DNA of 64,000 nt from RGIG4140 sp045632845 (GTDB taxonomy: Bacteria > Pseudomonadota > Alphaproteobacteria > CAAHEQ01 > UBA3637). The position numbers and the translations under genes were made by a program. Below the pieces are notes generated by a model. It was not told where the DNA came from. It saw only the letters and a list, made by a program, of their open reading frames with translations, and did not search any database. Location of the stretch: assembly GCA_045632845.1 (NCBI GenBank), contig JAZQXL010000012.1, positions 1 through 64,000 on the forward strand. Direction: 5' to 3'. Shown piece by piece: positions 16,687 through 26,075 of the stretch; the first letter of the stretch is position 1, and each line of letters opens with the position of its first letter.

Positions 16687-18139
16687 TTTTAATTTTTCCT
16701 TCTGTCGCCTTCATTTCTTTTGCTTTTTGAACAGCTTCTTCAATGACCCCAACCATAAAGAAAGCCTGCTCCGGCAAATCATCATATTTTCCATCTAAAA
16801 TACCAGCACATCCTTCAATTGTGTCATCCAAATCCACTGTTAATCCTTTACGACCAGTAAAGACCTCACTCACTGTAAATGGTTGTGTCAAAAATCTTTG
16901 TAATTTACGAGCTCTTGCAACAATTTTTTTATCTTCTTCAGATAATTCATCCATACCCAAAATAGCAATAATATCTTGCAATGATTTATAAACTTGAAGC
17001 ACGCGAACAACTTCTGTTGCAACTTCATAATGGCGTTGACCAACAATTTGAGGATCTAACAATCTTGATGTAGAATCCAATGGATCCACGGCAGGATATA
17101 ACCCTTGTTCTGCAATTTGACGTGACAAAACTGTTGTTGCATCTAAGTGTGTAAATGTTGTTGCAGGCGCTGGGTCAGTCAAGTCATCTGCAGGCACATA
17201 AACTGCTTGAATAGAAGTAATTGATCCTTTTCGTGTGGATGTAATTCTTTCTTGCAAAGCACCCATATCTGTTGCAAGAGTTGGTTGATAACCCACAGCA
17301 GATGGCATACGACCAAGCAATGAAGAAACCTCTGACCCTGCTTGTGTAAAACGGAAAATATTATCAATGAATAACAACACGTCTTGAGCCATGTTATCTC
17401 TAAAATATTCAGCAACAGTCAACCCTGTCAATGCAACACGAGCACGTGCGCCTGGAGATTCATTCATTTGTCCAAAAACAAGAGCTGCTTTAGATTGGTC
17501 ACCTTTCAAATCAATAACACCAGATTCAACCATTTCATGATATAAATCATTCCCTTCACGAGAACGTTCACCAACCCCAGTGAAAACAGAAAAACCACCA
17601 TGCATTTTAGCAATATTGTTAATCAATTCCATAATAATAACAGTTTTACCAACACCAGCACCACCAAAAAGACCAATTTTTCCCCCTTTTGGATATGGGC
17701 AGAGCAAGTCAATCACCTTAATACCTGTTTCTAAAATTTCTTTATTTGGGGCCTGATCCATAAATGTTGGAGGTGCTTTGTGAATTCCTTCTTTTGTTTC
17801 ACAAGAAATAGGCCCCCTTTCATCCAAAGGATCTCCTGTTACATTCATAATACGGCCCAAAGTCCCAAGACCAACTGGAACTGAAATTGGTTTCCCCGTG
17901 TTACAAACAACAGAACCACGAACAAGACCATCCGTATCAGACATTGACAAACACCTAGCAATATTATTTGGCAACAATTGTTCAACTTCTAAAACCAAAT
18001 CTTTTTCACCATTTTTGACAACCAAGGCATCATAAATTTTTGGCAAATCTTTTTCACTAAAAGAAACGTCAACAACGGACCCTGTAATACGAATAATTTT
18101 TCCTTCTGACACATATTGTTGTTTATTATTTCCTGTCAT
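16679..18139 (-). CDS. atpD: ATP synthase F1 beta subunit
   Basis: 486 residues, normal length. Catalytic Walker A GGAGVGKTV and the GERSREGNDLYHEM segment are present, followed by VLLFIDNIFRFTQAGSEVS (Walker B and DELSEED-side region) and the literal DELSEED motif at MDELSEEDKK. The sequence is typical and shows no loss of catalytic residues. It lies 11 nt after atpG and overlaps atpC. Confidence 0.99.
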   Translation of the reverse strand: MTGNNKQQYVSEGKIIRITGSVVDVSFSEKDLPKIYDALVVKNGEKDLVLEVEQLLPNNIARCLSMSDTDGLVRGSVVCNTGKPISVPVGLGTLGRIMNVTGDPLDERGPISCETKEGIHKAPPTFMDQAPNKEILETGIKVIDLLCPYPKGGKIGLFGGAGVGKTVIIMELINNIAKMHGGFSVFTGVGERSREGNDLYHEMVESGVIDLKGDQSKAALVFGQMNESPGARARVALTGLTVAEYFRDNMAQDVLLFIDNIFRFTQAGSEVSSLLGRMPSAVGYQPTLATDMGALQERITSTRKGSITSIQAVYVPADDLTDPAPATTFTHLDATTVLSRQIAEQGLYPAVDPLDSTSRLLDPQIVGQRHYEVATEVVRVLQVYKSLQDIIAILGMDELSEEDKKIVARARKLQRFLTQPFTVSEVFTGRKGLTVDLDDTIEGCAGILDGKYDDLPEQAFFMVGVIEEAVQKAKEMKATEGKIKNA

Positions 18140-18150
18140 TATTCTTTCCT

Positions 18151-19239
18151 CTATTCTTGTTCTTGAGCCATAGCACCAGAAACAACTTCGGCTATGTCTG
18201 TTGTAATTTTTGATTGTCTTGTTCTTCTATATATTTTTTGCATATCATGCAACATGTCACTTGCATTTCTTGTTGCATTATCCATTGCCATCAATCTTGC
18301 AGCGTTATCAGCAACTTCTGTTTCAAGCAAAACACGATTTAAATAGGCCGTCATATACTGTGGTAAAATTTTCTCTAAAATACCCAAATCGCCTCCTTCA
18401 TAATCATACATTTCAGGAGCACGTGTTGCTGGTTTATTTAATGTTGATTCTAATGCACCTAGTGGAGAAAATAAATCTCCTTTCCCAAATGCTTTTAAAA
18501 ATGAAGTTTGTTTCAACGCAATTTTCTTTTGACCCAAAACGTCTCTAGAAATATAATCCAAATCATTTGTGTCAATTAAAAATTGCCATGGATTTTCAGA
18601 TGAAAACATTTTACCCGGAATCAGTTGTTCAATTGTGGGGCGTTGTGACACAACAGATTTAAACTGATTATAAATAAACAAGCAAACATCAAATTTATCT
18701 TGATAAAATGCTTTTGTTAAATCACTTGACAAGCGTTCTGCATCCAAATAATTTTCACCCGTGCTCAAAACCTTTCGTTTCACCGTAATAATGCGCATAT
18801 TTGGATAAAAACGTTTTAAAATTTCTGCACCTTTTGTTCCAAAACAAAGAAGCCAAATGTCTTTTTTTTCTTTTTGAAGATACTTAATAACTTCTTGCGT
18901 TTTTTGAACAACCTGAACATTAGATGAACCACTTAAACCATCATCAGACGTAATAACAACCAAAACATATTTTTCATTTTTTCCATTCCCTTTTAAAAGC
19001 ATTGGCAAGGGTAATACTGTTGGATCATTTTCCCAAATCAAATCACTTTGACGTTTTGTTGCACTTCGAATAAGACGACGAATCACACGATTCATCTCTG
19101 CCATGTAGGGTGTTGTTTTTAAAAATGCAGCTTGCAATTTTCGCAATCTAGAAATTGCAACAACCTTCATCGACGATGTAACTTGATAAGTCGATTTAAT
19201 TGTTTTTATCCGATCTGCTATCTTTTTTAATGAACTCAT
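18151..19239 (-). CDS. atpG: ATP synthase F1 gamma subunit with internal insertion
   Basis: 362 residues against about 290 for the family. The N-terminal helix (LKKIADRIKTIKSTYQVTSS), the Rossmann-like core (VLVVITSDDGLSGSSNVQVV) and the C-terminal helix (NATRNASDMLHDMQKIYRRT..QSKITTDIAEVVSGA) are all intact. The extra length lies mainly at residues 212-276, between PTIEQLIPGK and MYDYEGGD, where most gamma subunits have only a short loop. The gene overlaps atpA by four bases (ATGA), so translation is coupled. Confidence 0.96.
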   Translation of the reverse strand: MSSLKKIADRIKTIKSTYQVTSSMKVVAISRLRKLQAAFLKTTPYMAEMNRVIRRLIRSATKRQSDLIWENDPTVLPLPMLLKGNGKNEKYVLVVITSDDGLSGSSNVQVVQKTQEVIKYLQKEKKDIWLLCFGTKGAEILKRFYPNMRIITVKRKVLSTGENYLDAERLSSDLTKAFYQDKFDVCLFIYNQFKSVVSQRPTIEQLIPGKMFSSENPWQFLIDTNDLDYISRDVLGQKKIALKQTSFLKAFGKGDLFSPLGALESTLNKPATRAPEMYDYEGGDLGILEKILPQYMTAYLNRVLLETEVADNAARLMAMDNATRNASDMLHDMQKIYRRTRQSKITTDIAEVVSGAMAQEQE

Positions 19240-21050
19240 TTTTCAGAATTTCCCATTTCATCAGCAAGTTCTTTAACAACCTTTGAAAGTTTTTCTTTCG
19301 TTTCATCTGTTAAATCGTTTGTTGAAGCAATACTTTCTAAAATATCTGGATGTTTTGTTTTGATTAATTCTTGTAATTTTGTTTCAAACAAAGAAACTTT
19401 ATCTAAATCAATTTCATCCAAATATCCGTTCACACCTGCAAAAATTGAAATTACCTCTTCAGGCATTGAATAAGGCTGATACTGTTTTTGTTTCATAATT
19501 TCAGTTAAACGAGAACCACGATTTAATAACGCTTGTGTTGCTGGATCAAGATCTGATGAAAATTGTGAAAAGTTCATCACTTCACGATATTGTGCCAAAT
19601 CCAACTTTAACGAACCTGCAACCTTTTTCATCGCTTTACTTTGAGCAGCAGATCCCACACGACTAACAGATAAACCAACGTTAATAGCAGGTCTAACCCC
19701 TTGCAAAAATAAATTAGATTCTAAGAAAATCTGACCATCTGTAATTGAAATAACGTTTGTTGGAATATAAGCAGACACATCTCCTTCTTGTGTTTCAATA
19801 ACAGGAAGAGCCGTTAAAGAACCACCGCCATTTTCTTGACTAAGTTGTGCCGCTCTTTCAAGTAATCTAGAGTGCAAATAAAAAACATCCCCAGGATATG
19901 CTTCACGACCTGTTGGTCGTTTTAACAATAAAGACATTTCACGATAAGCAACGGCATGCTTTGATAAATCATCATAAAAGACAATAGCATTCATCCCATT
20001 ATCTCTAAAATATTCTCCAATTGTGCAACCAGCATATGGTGCCAAATATTGCATTGCAGCACTATCGGATGCTGTTGCAGAAACAATCACCGTATAATCC
20101 AAAGCGCCTTTTTCTTCCAATGTGCGCATAATATCTCGAACAGTTGATTGTTTTTGACCAATTGCCACATAAATACAGAATAATTTTTCTTTATCAGGCA
20201 AAATAGCATTCTTTTCTTTTTGACTTAAAATTGTATCTAAGATAATTGCTGTTTTACCAGTTTGTCTATCGCCAATAATCAACTCACGTTGTCCACGCCC
20301 AATTGGAACCAATGCATCAATTCCCTTAATTCCTGTTTGGATTGGCCTGTTCACAGAACTTCTTGCAATAATCCCAGGAGCTGGTGCCATAACAGGGTGA
20401 TGAGGCAAATCTTTTAAAGATGATTTTCCATCAATAGCTTCACCCAATGGATTTAATACTCGACCCAACAACTCCATACCAACAGGAACTGTATTCATTT
20501 GTTGAGTTCTTGTTACCAATGCACCTTCTTTAATATTTTGGGCATTATCAAAAATAACAATATCTACCACATCAGGATTTAAATTCAAAGCCATCCCATG
20601 TTGACCAGATTCAAAAACAACACGTTCACCAGCAGCAATCGTTTTTAATCCCTCAACTCTTGCAACACCATCAGAAACTGAAAGGACTTTTCCAACTTCT
20701 TTAACTTGCGTTTTTTCTTCAAACGCATCCACAGATTGAGAGAAAATAGATGCGATTTTATTCACGTCAATGGCTTGAGAAACCTTTGTTTCAATCTCTT
20801 TTTGAAATACTGCCAATTGACCTTTTACCGAAGAATCAATCAAAAGGGAGTCCACATTCAATGTTAAACCACCAAGCAAAGCGGGATTCACTTTAACTTG
20901 CAACATAAAGTTGTCATCTTTTAAAATATGAGCTAGTTTTTTTCTTAATGTATCCAATTGTTTTTCGGACAAAGAAACAGCAGACTCAACCTCTATATAT
21001 CTTGTTGTTTCCGTTGTTTCATTCATTGTTGTTTCTGTCTTTTCAGCCAT
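19236..21050 (-). CDS. atpA: Fusion: delta (OSCP) C-terminal domain + complete ATP synthase alpha subunit
   Basis: 604 residues, about 90 more than normal alpha. Residues 1-17 are a Thr/Glu-rich lead. Residues 18-84 match the C-terminal domain of delta/OSCP: VESAVSLSEKQL, LQVKVNPALLGGL and LLIDSSVKGQL line up with the E. coli delta pattern SAAALSEQQL..IDKSVMAG..VIDGSVRGRL. Alpha starts near residue 95 and is complete (VSVSDG-like LSVSDGVARVEG, Walker A GDRQTGKTA, Arg-finger region). The delta N-terminal domain of about 105 residues is absent. The ATG at 21050 has AAAGGA upstream and the space before it is non-coding, so this is a true gene start. It heads the operon alpha-gamma-beta-epsilon-lnt, where alphaproteobacteria usually have atpH-atpA. 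Confidence 0.95.
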   Translation of the reverse strand: MAEKTETTMNETTETTRYIEVESAVSLSEKQLDTLRKKLAHILKDDNFMLQVKVNPALLGGLTLNVDSLLIDSSVKGQLAVFQKEIETKVSQAIDVNKIASIFSQSVDAFEEKTQVKEVGKVLSVSDGVARVEGLKTIAAGERVVFESGQHGMALNLNPDVVDIVIFDNAQNIKEGALVTRTQQMNTVPVGMELLGRVLNPLGEAIDGKSSLKDLPHHPVMAPAPGIIARSSVNRPIQTGIKGIDALVPIGRGQRELIIGDRQTGKTAIILDTILSQKEKNAILPDKEKLFCIYVAIGQKQSTVRDIMRTLEEKGALDYTVIVSATASDSAAMQYLAPYAGCTIGEYFRDNGMNAIVFYDDLSKHAVAYREMSLLLKRPTGREAYPGDVFYLHSRLLERAAQLSQENGGGSLTALPVIETQEGDVSAYIPTNVISITDGQIFLESNLFLQGVRPAINVGLSVSRVGSAAQSKAMKKVAGSLKLDLAQYREVMNFSQFSSDLDPATQALLNRGSRLTEIMKQKQYQPYSMPEEVISIFAGVNGYLDEIDLDKVSLFETKLQELIKTKHPDILESIASTNDLTDETKEKLSKVVKELADEMGNSEK

Positions 21051-21072
21051 AGCAAATCAATCCTTTAAATTT

Positions 21073-21100
21073 ATTATAAAAAAATAATGACTTCTTGTAA
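21073..21100 (-). promoter_or_regulatory. Possible promoter of the ATP synthase operon
   Basis: On the minus strand TTACAA, a 16-nt spacer and TATAAT. The predicted start would fall at about 21066, at or just before the AAAGGA ribosome-binding site, so the leader would be very short. Given the high A+T content this is only moderately supported. Confidence 0.35.
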
Positions 21101-21144
21101 CACAAAAAACCTAAAGTTGCAAGCCATTAGAGCTCTTTTTCAAT

Positions 21145-21179
21145 TAAAAAAACAGCCCACAACAATAAGTGAGCTGTTA
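21145..21179 (-). terminator. Terminator of the 21233-21508 gene
   Basis: On the minus strand AACAGCTCAC / GTGGGCTGTT (one G-T pair), followed by a T-run. It isolates the upstream small membrane protein gene from the ATP synthase operon. Confidence 0.8.
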
Positions 21180-21232
21180 AAAACATAAATTTGACTTACA
21201 CAAAAAAAATCAAGATAAAAATCTTCTTTCAC

Positions 21233-21508
21233 TTATTTAGAAAGTTGATAACCTTCGTAATAATCTTTACCCTTACGTACATTATTTGCTTCTTCTAAAC
21301 CATATTTATTCACTTTTTTACCCAAGCGAACAGAAGCATCTGAAAAATCACCCCATAAAGATCTAACGCTGTACACATAACCAGATAATTGACGATCTAC
21401 TTTTTGACAAGCTTCTTTTGGAGTAATCCCCATAAAAAACCAAACAGCTAAAAGGAATGCTCCAATATGGATTGCCAACCACTTTAATATAGGTATAAAT
21501 TTTTTCAT
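21233..21508 (-). CDS. Small single-pass membrane protein, 91 aa
   Basis: One membrane helix (about residues 7-27, ILKWLAIHIGAFLLAVWFFM) is followed by a soluble segment with charged and aromatic residues (VDRQLSGYVYSVRSLWGDF, VRKGKDYYEGYQLSK). I know no family. It stands alone, divergent from the metallopeptidase gene. A terminator follows it. A small envelope protein is likely, but function is unknown. Confidence 0.65.
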   Translation of the reverse strand: MKKFIPILKWLAIHIGAFLLAVWFFMGITPKEACQKVDRQLSGYVYSVRSLWGDFSDASVRLGKKVNKYGLEEANNVRKGKDYYEGYQLSK

Positions 21509-21579
21509 ATCTTATTTCCCTTTCTTTTTCATAAAAAAAATGTTATGATAATTATATTACAAATCAGGATAACTTGTAA

Positions 21580-22254
21580 ATGAAAAAAATTAAAATCGGC
21601 GATATATATATCGAATTTATCAAACGACAAAACCAAAAAACCATTCGCCTTACGCTTAACAAAAACAATCAAATTGTTTTATCCGCACCTTACTTTTGCT
21701 CTGAAAAAAAAGCAATTGATTTTGCCACACAACACCAAGACTGGATAAAAAAACACACCACTGATAAACAAGAAAAAACTTTTAATAATCAGGATACTGT
21801 TTCAATTTTAGGCACAAATTATAAAATCATCCATAGCCCAGAGTATCCAAGTTACATAACCCTTAAAGAAAACACTATTTTTATTGGTGGGGAAGAAAAA
21901 TTTATCCATAGAAAAGTTTCAAATCTTGCACAAAAAGAACTATTAAAATACATTCAAAAAAAAGCTCATGAAATGGGCAAAAAAATTAACAAACAACCCA
22001 AAAAAATCTCTTTAAAAAACACCACATCAAGGTGGGGAAGCTGTTCTTCAAAAGGTAATTTAAATTTTTGCTGGAAAATTAGTTTTGCACCACTTTATGT
22101 TGTTGATTATCTCATCGCACATGAGGTTTCGCATTTAAAAGAAATGAATCATAGCCATAAATTTTGGCAAACAGTCTCAACCCTCAACGTACAACAAGCT
22201 GAGGCCGAAATTTGGCTCAGAAAAAATGGAAAAAACATTATCTCAATTAAATAA
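21580..22254 (+). CDS. YgjP/DUF45-type zinc metallopeptidase-like protein
   Basis: 224 residues. The zinc-binding helix is LIAHEVSHLKEMNHSHKFW (HExxH with a downstream His in NHSHKFW), preceded by the family hallmark TSRWGSCSSKGNLNFCWKI. This is the YgjP/WLM-like (DUF45) family of small predicted metallopeptidases; in vivo substrates are unknown. AGGA lies 10 nt before the ATG. The gene converges on amiC, and its TAA stop directly abuts the amiC stop with no bases between. Confidence 0.92.
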   Translation: MKKIKIGDIYIEFIKRQNQKTIRLTLNKNNQIVLSAPYFCSEKKAIDFATQHQDWIKKHTTDKQEKTFNNQDTVSILGTNYKIIHSPEYPSYITLKENTIFIGGEEKFIHRKVSNLAQKELLKYIQKKAHEMGKKINKQPKKISLKNTTSRWGSCSSKGNLNFCWKISFAPLYVVDYLIAHEVSHLKEMNHSHKFWQTVSTLNVQQAEAEIWLRKNGKNIISIK

Positions 22255-23442
22255 TTAATTGCCTGCTTCTTTAAAATATGCATTAACAGCACGAACCAAA
22301 GCTTGTCCTAATTTTTTACGATAGGAGGCTTTTTGCATTTCTCGCTCTTCTTTCTTGTTAGACATATATCCCATTTCTAACAACACAGACGGAATATTTG
22401 GCGATTTTAAAACGGCAAATCCAGCAAAACGATGTGCATTTGGCAACAACTGAACCGTTCTTTGCATTTCTTTTACAACCAAATCAGCATATCTACGCGA
22501 CTCTTTCATTGTGTCTTGTTTTGCAAGATCAATAAGAACACTACTAACTTCTTGTTGATAATCATCTAAATCCATACCAAGCAGAATATCTGATTTATTT
22601 TCTCTTTCAGCCAATGCGGCTGCTTCTTTATCTGATGCCTTTTCAGAAATTGTATAAATCGACAACCCTCTTGCAGAAATATTTTTAGCACTGTCAGCGT
22701 GAATTGAAACAAATAAATCAGCCTTTGCTTCGTGTGCTTTTTTAACACGCCCTCTTAAAGAAATAAAAACATCTTTATCACGGCTAAGAACAACTTTATA
22801 TCCAGCCTCTTCTAAAAGTTTTTTAGTTTCTTTTGCCATTTTAAGTGTTAAATCTTTTTCATAACGACCAGCTTTTGAAATTGCTCCAGGATCTTGTCCG
22901 CCATGTCCTGCATCTAGCATAATGATTTTTTTTGATTTTGCAAAAGGGAGTAACCCTGTTGTATTTTCTTTTTTCTTTACAGAAGCCTTTGTGGCTACCA
23001 CACTTGTTTGTTGTGGCAATTTTTTTTGAACTTCTGGTTTTGAACTCGGTTTTAAATCCACAACCAAACGCCAAATTCCTTTTTTGCCTTCTGGAGGCAA
23101 AACAAAATGACTTTCTTCAACCGTTCTAGATAGATCAAAAACAATGCGAGCTGTGTCACCACCTTGTTTACCAAAACGAACTTTTGACACAACTGTATTT
23201 TTTTTAAATTCTTTTTTACGCACATGAGATTTAATCACACTTTTTGGCATATCCAAAACAAGTCGATTCGGATTTTCTAAAGTAAAAATTTTAGAATTTA
23301 ATTTTGCATCCGACTCGACAACAACACGACCCGTTCCATTCGAAAAAGTAGAAAGACGAACATCACTAACCGTTGTAGCCAAAGCACTACAAGCTACAAA
23401 AATAAAAGACAAGACCCAAAATACAATTGTTTTTATATTCAT
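22255..23442 (-). CDS. amiC: N-acetylmuramoyl-L-alanine amidase (AMIN + Amidase_3)
   Basis: 395 residues. A signal peptide (VFWVLSFIFVACSALA) is followed by an AMIN domain (about 30-130; VSDVRLSTFSNGTGRVVVES, NRLVLDMP). The zinc amidase domain starts near residue 170. Zinc ligands and catalytic residues are visible: His in MLDAGHGGQDPGA, Glu in GRYEKDLT, His in FVSIHADSA and Glu in VLLEMGYMSN. It splits septal peptidoglycan during division, which fits with Pal/CpoB and FtsB elsewhere in the window. The blocking-helix segment (REMQ.., DILLGMDLDDYQQEVSS) suggests activation by an EnvC/NlpD-like partner. Confidence 0.96.
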   Translation of the reverse strand: MNIKTIVFWVLSFIFVACSALATTVSDVRLSTFSNGTGRVVVESDAKLNSKIFTLENPNRLVLDMPKSVIKSHVRKKEFKKNTVVSKVRFGKQGGDTARIVFDLSRTVEESHFVLPPEGKKGIWRLVVDLKPSSKPEVQKKLPQQTSVVATKASVKKKENTTGLLPFAKSKKIIMLDAGHGGQDPGAISKAGRYEKDLTLKMAKETKKLLEEAGYKVVLSRDKDVFISLRGRVKKAHEAKADLFVSIHADSAKNISARGLSIYTISEKASDKEAAALAERENKSDILLGMDLDDYQQEVSSVLIDLAKQDTMKESRRYADLVVKEMQRTVQLLPNAHRFAGFAVLKSPNIPSVLLEMGYMSNKKEEREMQKASYRKKLGQALVRAVNAYFKEAGN

Positions 23443-23477
23443 TGAACCCTAAAAAAAATATTTTTGCATAAAAAAAC

Positions 23478-23506
23478 TTGATAATTTACTTTTATACCTA
23501 TATAAT
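23478..23506 (+). promoter_or_regulatory. Strong sigma-70-type promoter and leader of rne
   Basis: TTGATA (23478-23483), a 17-nt spacer and TATAAT (23501-23506). Transcription would start near 23513 and leave an untranslated leader of about 187 nt before the rne ATG. A long leader is expected, because RNase E is known in E. coli to control its own level by cleaving its leader; autoregulation here is inference. Confidence 0.75.
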
Positions 23507-23699
23507 GCAAATTGCAATCAAAATGATTGCTCAAGAGTTATTTTTTTTAATCCGATGAGATAGCAATGAATGCTTTTATAACAACAAGTTATTTTCAGAA
23601 TATTATTTCTCTGATGGGAGTCGGATTATTTGTCGTTATTAAGTCTTTTACAACTATTCAAAAAAGACTTTTCACCAAATTGTTAAAGGAATTTATTTT

Positions 23700-25982
23700 A
23701 TGTCAAAAAAGATGCTTATCGATGCAACGCATCTGGAAGAAACCCGCGTTGTTGTATCAGAAAATGGGAGAGTTGAAGAACTAGATGTTGACACCTCAAC
23801 CAAAAAACAAATTAAAGGAAATATTTATTTAGCAAAAATCGTTCGCGTTGAACCATCATTGCAAGCTGCTTTTGTTGATTATGGTGGTAATCGACATGGC
23901 TTTTTAGCTTTTAGTGAAATTCATCCTGATTATTATCAAATCCCTGTTGCGGATAGAGAAGCTTTAAAAGCTATGCTCAAAAAAACTGAAGAAGATGATA
24001 ATGACACACTTTTGGAAACAGCAGATTCTAAAAGTGATGTTGAGGTTGTTTCAGAAGTTGAATCTGATATTCGCACAAAATTTTGTCCTTCTTTTATCAA
24101 GAAATACAAAATTCAAGAAGTTATTAGACAAGGACAAGTCATGCTTGTTCAAGTTGTCAAGGAAGAACGAGGCAACAAAGGTGCTGCTTTAACAACTTAT
24201 CTTTCATTAGCTGGTCGCTTCAGTGTTTTAATGCCAAACAATGGAAAAGGTGGCGGTATTTCACGCAAAATTACAAATGTAAAAGATAGAAAAGCACTCC
24301 GCTCCATCATTGACAAATTCTCCATTCCTGATGGCATGAGCGTCATCATAAGAACTGCTGGTCAAGGCAAAACAAAAACTGAAATCAAACGTGATTACGA
24401 TTACTTAATTAAAACTTGGTTAAAGATCAGAGAAGAAACTCTCGAATCTCTTGCTCCAAAACTTATTCATGAAGAAGGGGACATCGTCAAACGTTCTTTA
24501 AGAGATGTGTTTACACCTGATATTGAAGAAATCTGGATTGAGGGCGAAAGCGTTTTCAAATCTGCTAAAGAATTTATGAAAATGTTAATGCCAAGTCAGG
24601 CAAAAAAAATTAAACAATATAAAGGCTCAGAACCTTTATTTGTAACACAACAAATTGAACCTCAATTAGAAAGTATTCACAGCAATATCGTTCAATTAAA
24701 ATCAGGTGGTTACCTTGTAATTGATCAAACAGAAGCTTTGGTTGCTGTTGATGTCAACTCTGGTCGTGCAACAAAAGAACACGATATTGAAGAAACCGCA
24801 TTAAGAACAAATCTTGAAACATGTGATGAATTGGCTCGTCAACTTCGTTTACGCGATATGGCTGGGCTTATTGTTATTGACTTTATTGATATGGAAGAGG
24901 CTAAAAACAATGCCGCAGTTGAACGAAGATTAAAAGAGGCGCTCAAAAAAGATAGAGCTCGCATTCAAGTTGGCAAAATGTCTGGTTTCGGGTTAGTTGA
25001 AATGTCGAGACAACGCTTGCATTCTAGCTTTTTAGAAAGCAGTTACCATTCATGCATGCACTGTGGTGGAAAAGGGGTTGTAAGATCTGTTGAATCTTGT
25101 GCAATGCATGCGTTACACGTTTTGGAAGAAGCTGCATACAAAAATGTAAAGAACAAAATTCTCATTTCTTTACCTGTGAATGTGTCAACATATTTATTAA
25201 ACGTAAAACGTTCTCACTTGGTTGCATTAGAAACAAAATATAATGTAAACATTCAAATCATTCCTGATGAAACATTGTTGCGTCCTTCTGATTTCAAACT
25301 TGAACGCATTCGTGAAGATGGTGAACGTCAAAACATCAATTTACATACGCAAAATAAACAAGAGCAAAAAGAAAAGAAAAAACCTGATTTTTCACCTAAA
25401 AATCAAGTTGAAAAAGAACTTAAAAAAGCTGAAAAAATCGTTGCAGTTAAAGAAAAAGAACCTGAAGAAGAACCTGCAACTGAACCGGTTGAAGACAACA
25501 ATTCTTTTGAAAAGAAAAATAAGAACAAACGCCGCAACGAATGGCGCAAAAGAAGACGTGAAAAAAGAATGATGGCTCGTTTAAAACGTCAAGCTGAAAA
25601 AGAAGAAAATGTTTCATCAGCTCCTGTTGAAATGCCATCAGGGGAAGAAAAATTCACCGTTGTTGAACAAAAAGATTTTTCAGAAATCAAAGAAACAGAA
25701 CAAAAAATTGAAAAACTAAAATCAGAGAAAAAGGAAGTAAAAAAACAAACAAATCCTTCCAATTCTTCTGAACAAAATGGTGAAAAAAAGGCTCCACAAA
25801 AAAAGAAACCTCAAAAGAAGTCACGTCCTTCAGCAAAAAAGGAAAAAGAAAATAAACCTACAACTGAAGAAACTCCTGTCAAAAAAAAGGAAGATAAACC
25901 TATCTTGGTTGAAAAAGAAACACAAGATATGCAAGAACCTAGACAGGCAAAAAAGGGTTGGTGGAATAAACTTGTAAACTAA
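23700..25982 (+). CDS. rne: Ribonuclease E
   Basis: 760 residues. The N-terminal catalytic half has the S1 domain (IYLAKIVRVEPSLQAAFVDYG), the 5'-sensor/RNase H-like part, and the DNase I-like catalytic part (ALVAVDVNSGRATKEH, DMAGLIVIDFIDME). The Zn-link CMHCGGKG is followed by the small domain. From about residue 560 the tail is low-complexity Lys/Glu-rich with Arg-rich patches (NKNKRRNEWRKRRREKR), as expected for an RNA- and protein-binding degradosome scaffold. RNase E starts decay of most mRNAs and matures rRNA and tRNA. An S1 insertion (DDNDTLLETADSKSDVEVVS) is typical of alphaproteobacterial RNase E. A terminator follows. Confidence 0.97.
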   Translation: MSKKMLIDATHLEETRVVVSENGRVEELDVDTSTKKQIKGNIYLAKIVRVEPSLQAAFVDYGGNRHGFLAFSEIHPDYYQIPVADREALKAMLKKTEEDDNDTLLETADSKSDVEVVSEVESDIRTKFCPSFIKKYKIQEVIRQGQVMLVQVVKEERGNKGAALTTYLSLAGRFSVLMPNNGKGGGISRKITNVKDRKALRSIIDKFSIPDGMSVIIRTAGQGKTKTEIKRDYDYLIKTWLKIREETLESLAPKLIHEEGDIVKRSLRDVFTPDIEEIWIEGESVFKSAKEFMKMLMPSQAKKIKQYKGSEPLFVTQQIEPQLESIHSNIVQLKSGGYLVIDQTEALVAVDVNSGRATKEHDIEETALRTNLETCDELARQLRLRDMAGLIVIDFIDMEEAKNNAAVERRLKEALKKDRARIQVGKMSGFGLVEMSRQRLHSSFLESSYHSCMHCGGKGVVRSVESCAMHALHVLEEAAYKNVKNKILISLPVNVSTYLLNVKRSHLVALETKYNVNIQIIPDETLLRPSDFKLERIREDGERQNINLHTQNKQEQKEKKKPDFSPKNQVEKELKKAEKIVAVKEKEPEEEPATEPVEDNNSFEKKNKNKRRNEWRKRRREKRMMARLKRQAEKEENVSSAPVEMPSGEEKFTVVEQKDFSEIKETEQKIEKLKSEKKEVKKQTNPSNSSEQNGEKKAPQKKKPQKKSRPSAKKEKENKPTTEETPVKKKEDKPILVEKETQDMQEPRQAKKGWWNKLVN

Positions 25983-25987
25983 AAAAA

Positions 25988-26010
25988 GGCGAGTTCTCTC
26001 GCCTTTTTTT
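25988..26010 (+). terminator. Terminator of rne
   Basis: A GGCGAG-TTCT-CTCGCC hairpin followed by seven T, just after the rne stop. Confidence 0.95.
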
Positions 26011-26075
26011 ATATCTATTTATACATTTCTTATTGCAATTAAAATGATTCTATGATACACACAACATATCATAAT

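Noticed and set aside
23566..23784. Open frame in the rne leader that overlaps the start of rne
   Set aside because: It has no good ribosome-binding site and runs into rne in another frame. A regulatory upstream frame is possible but unsupported.
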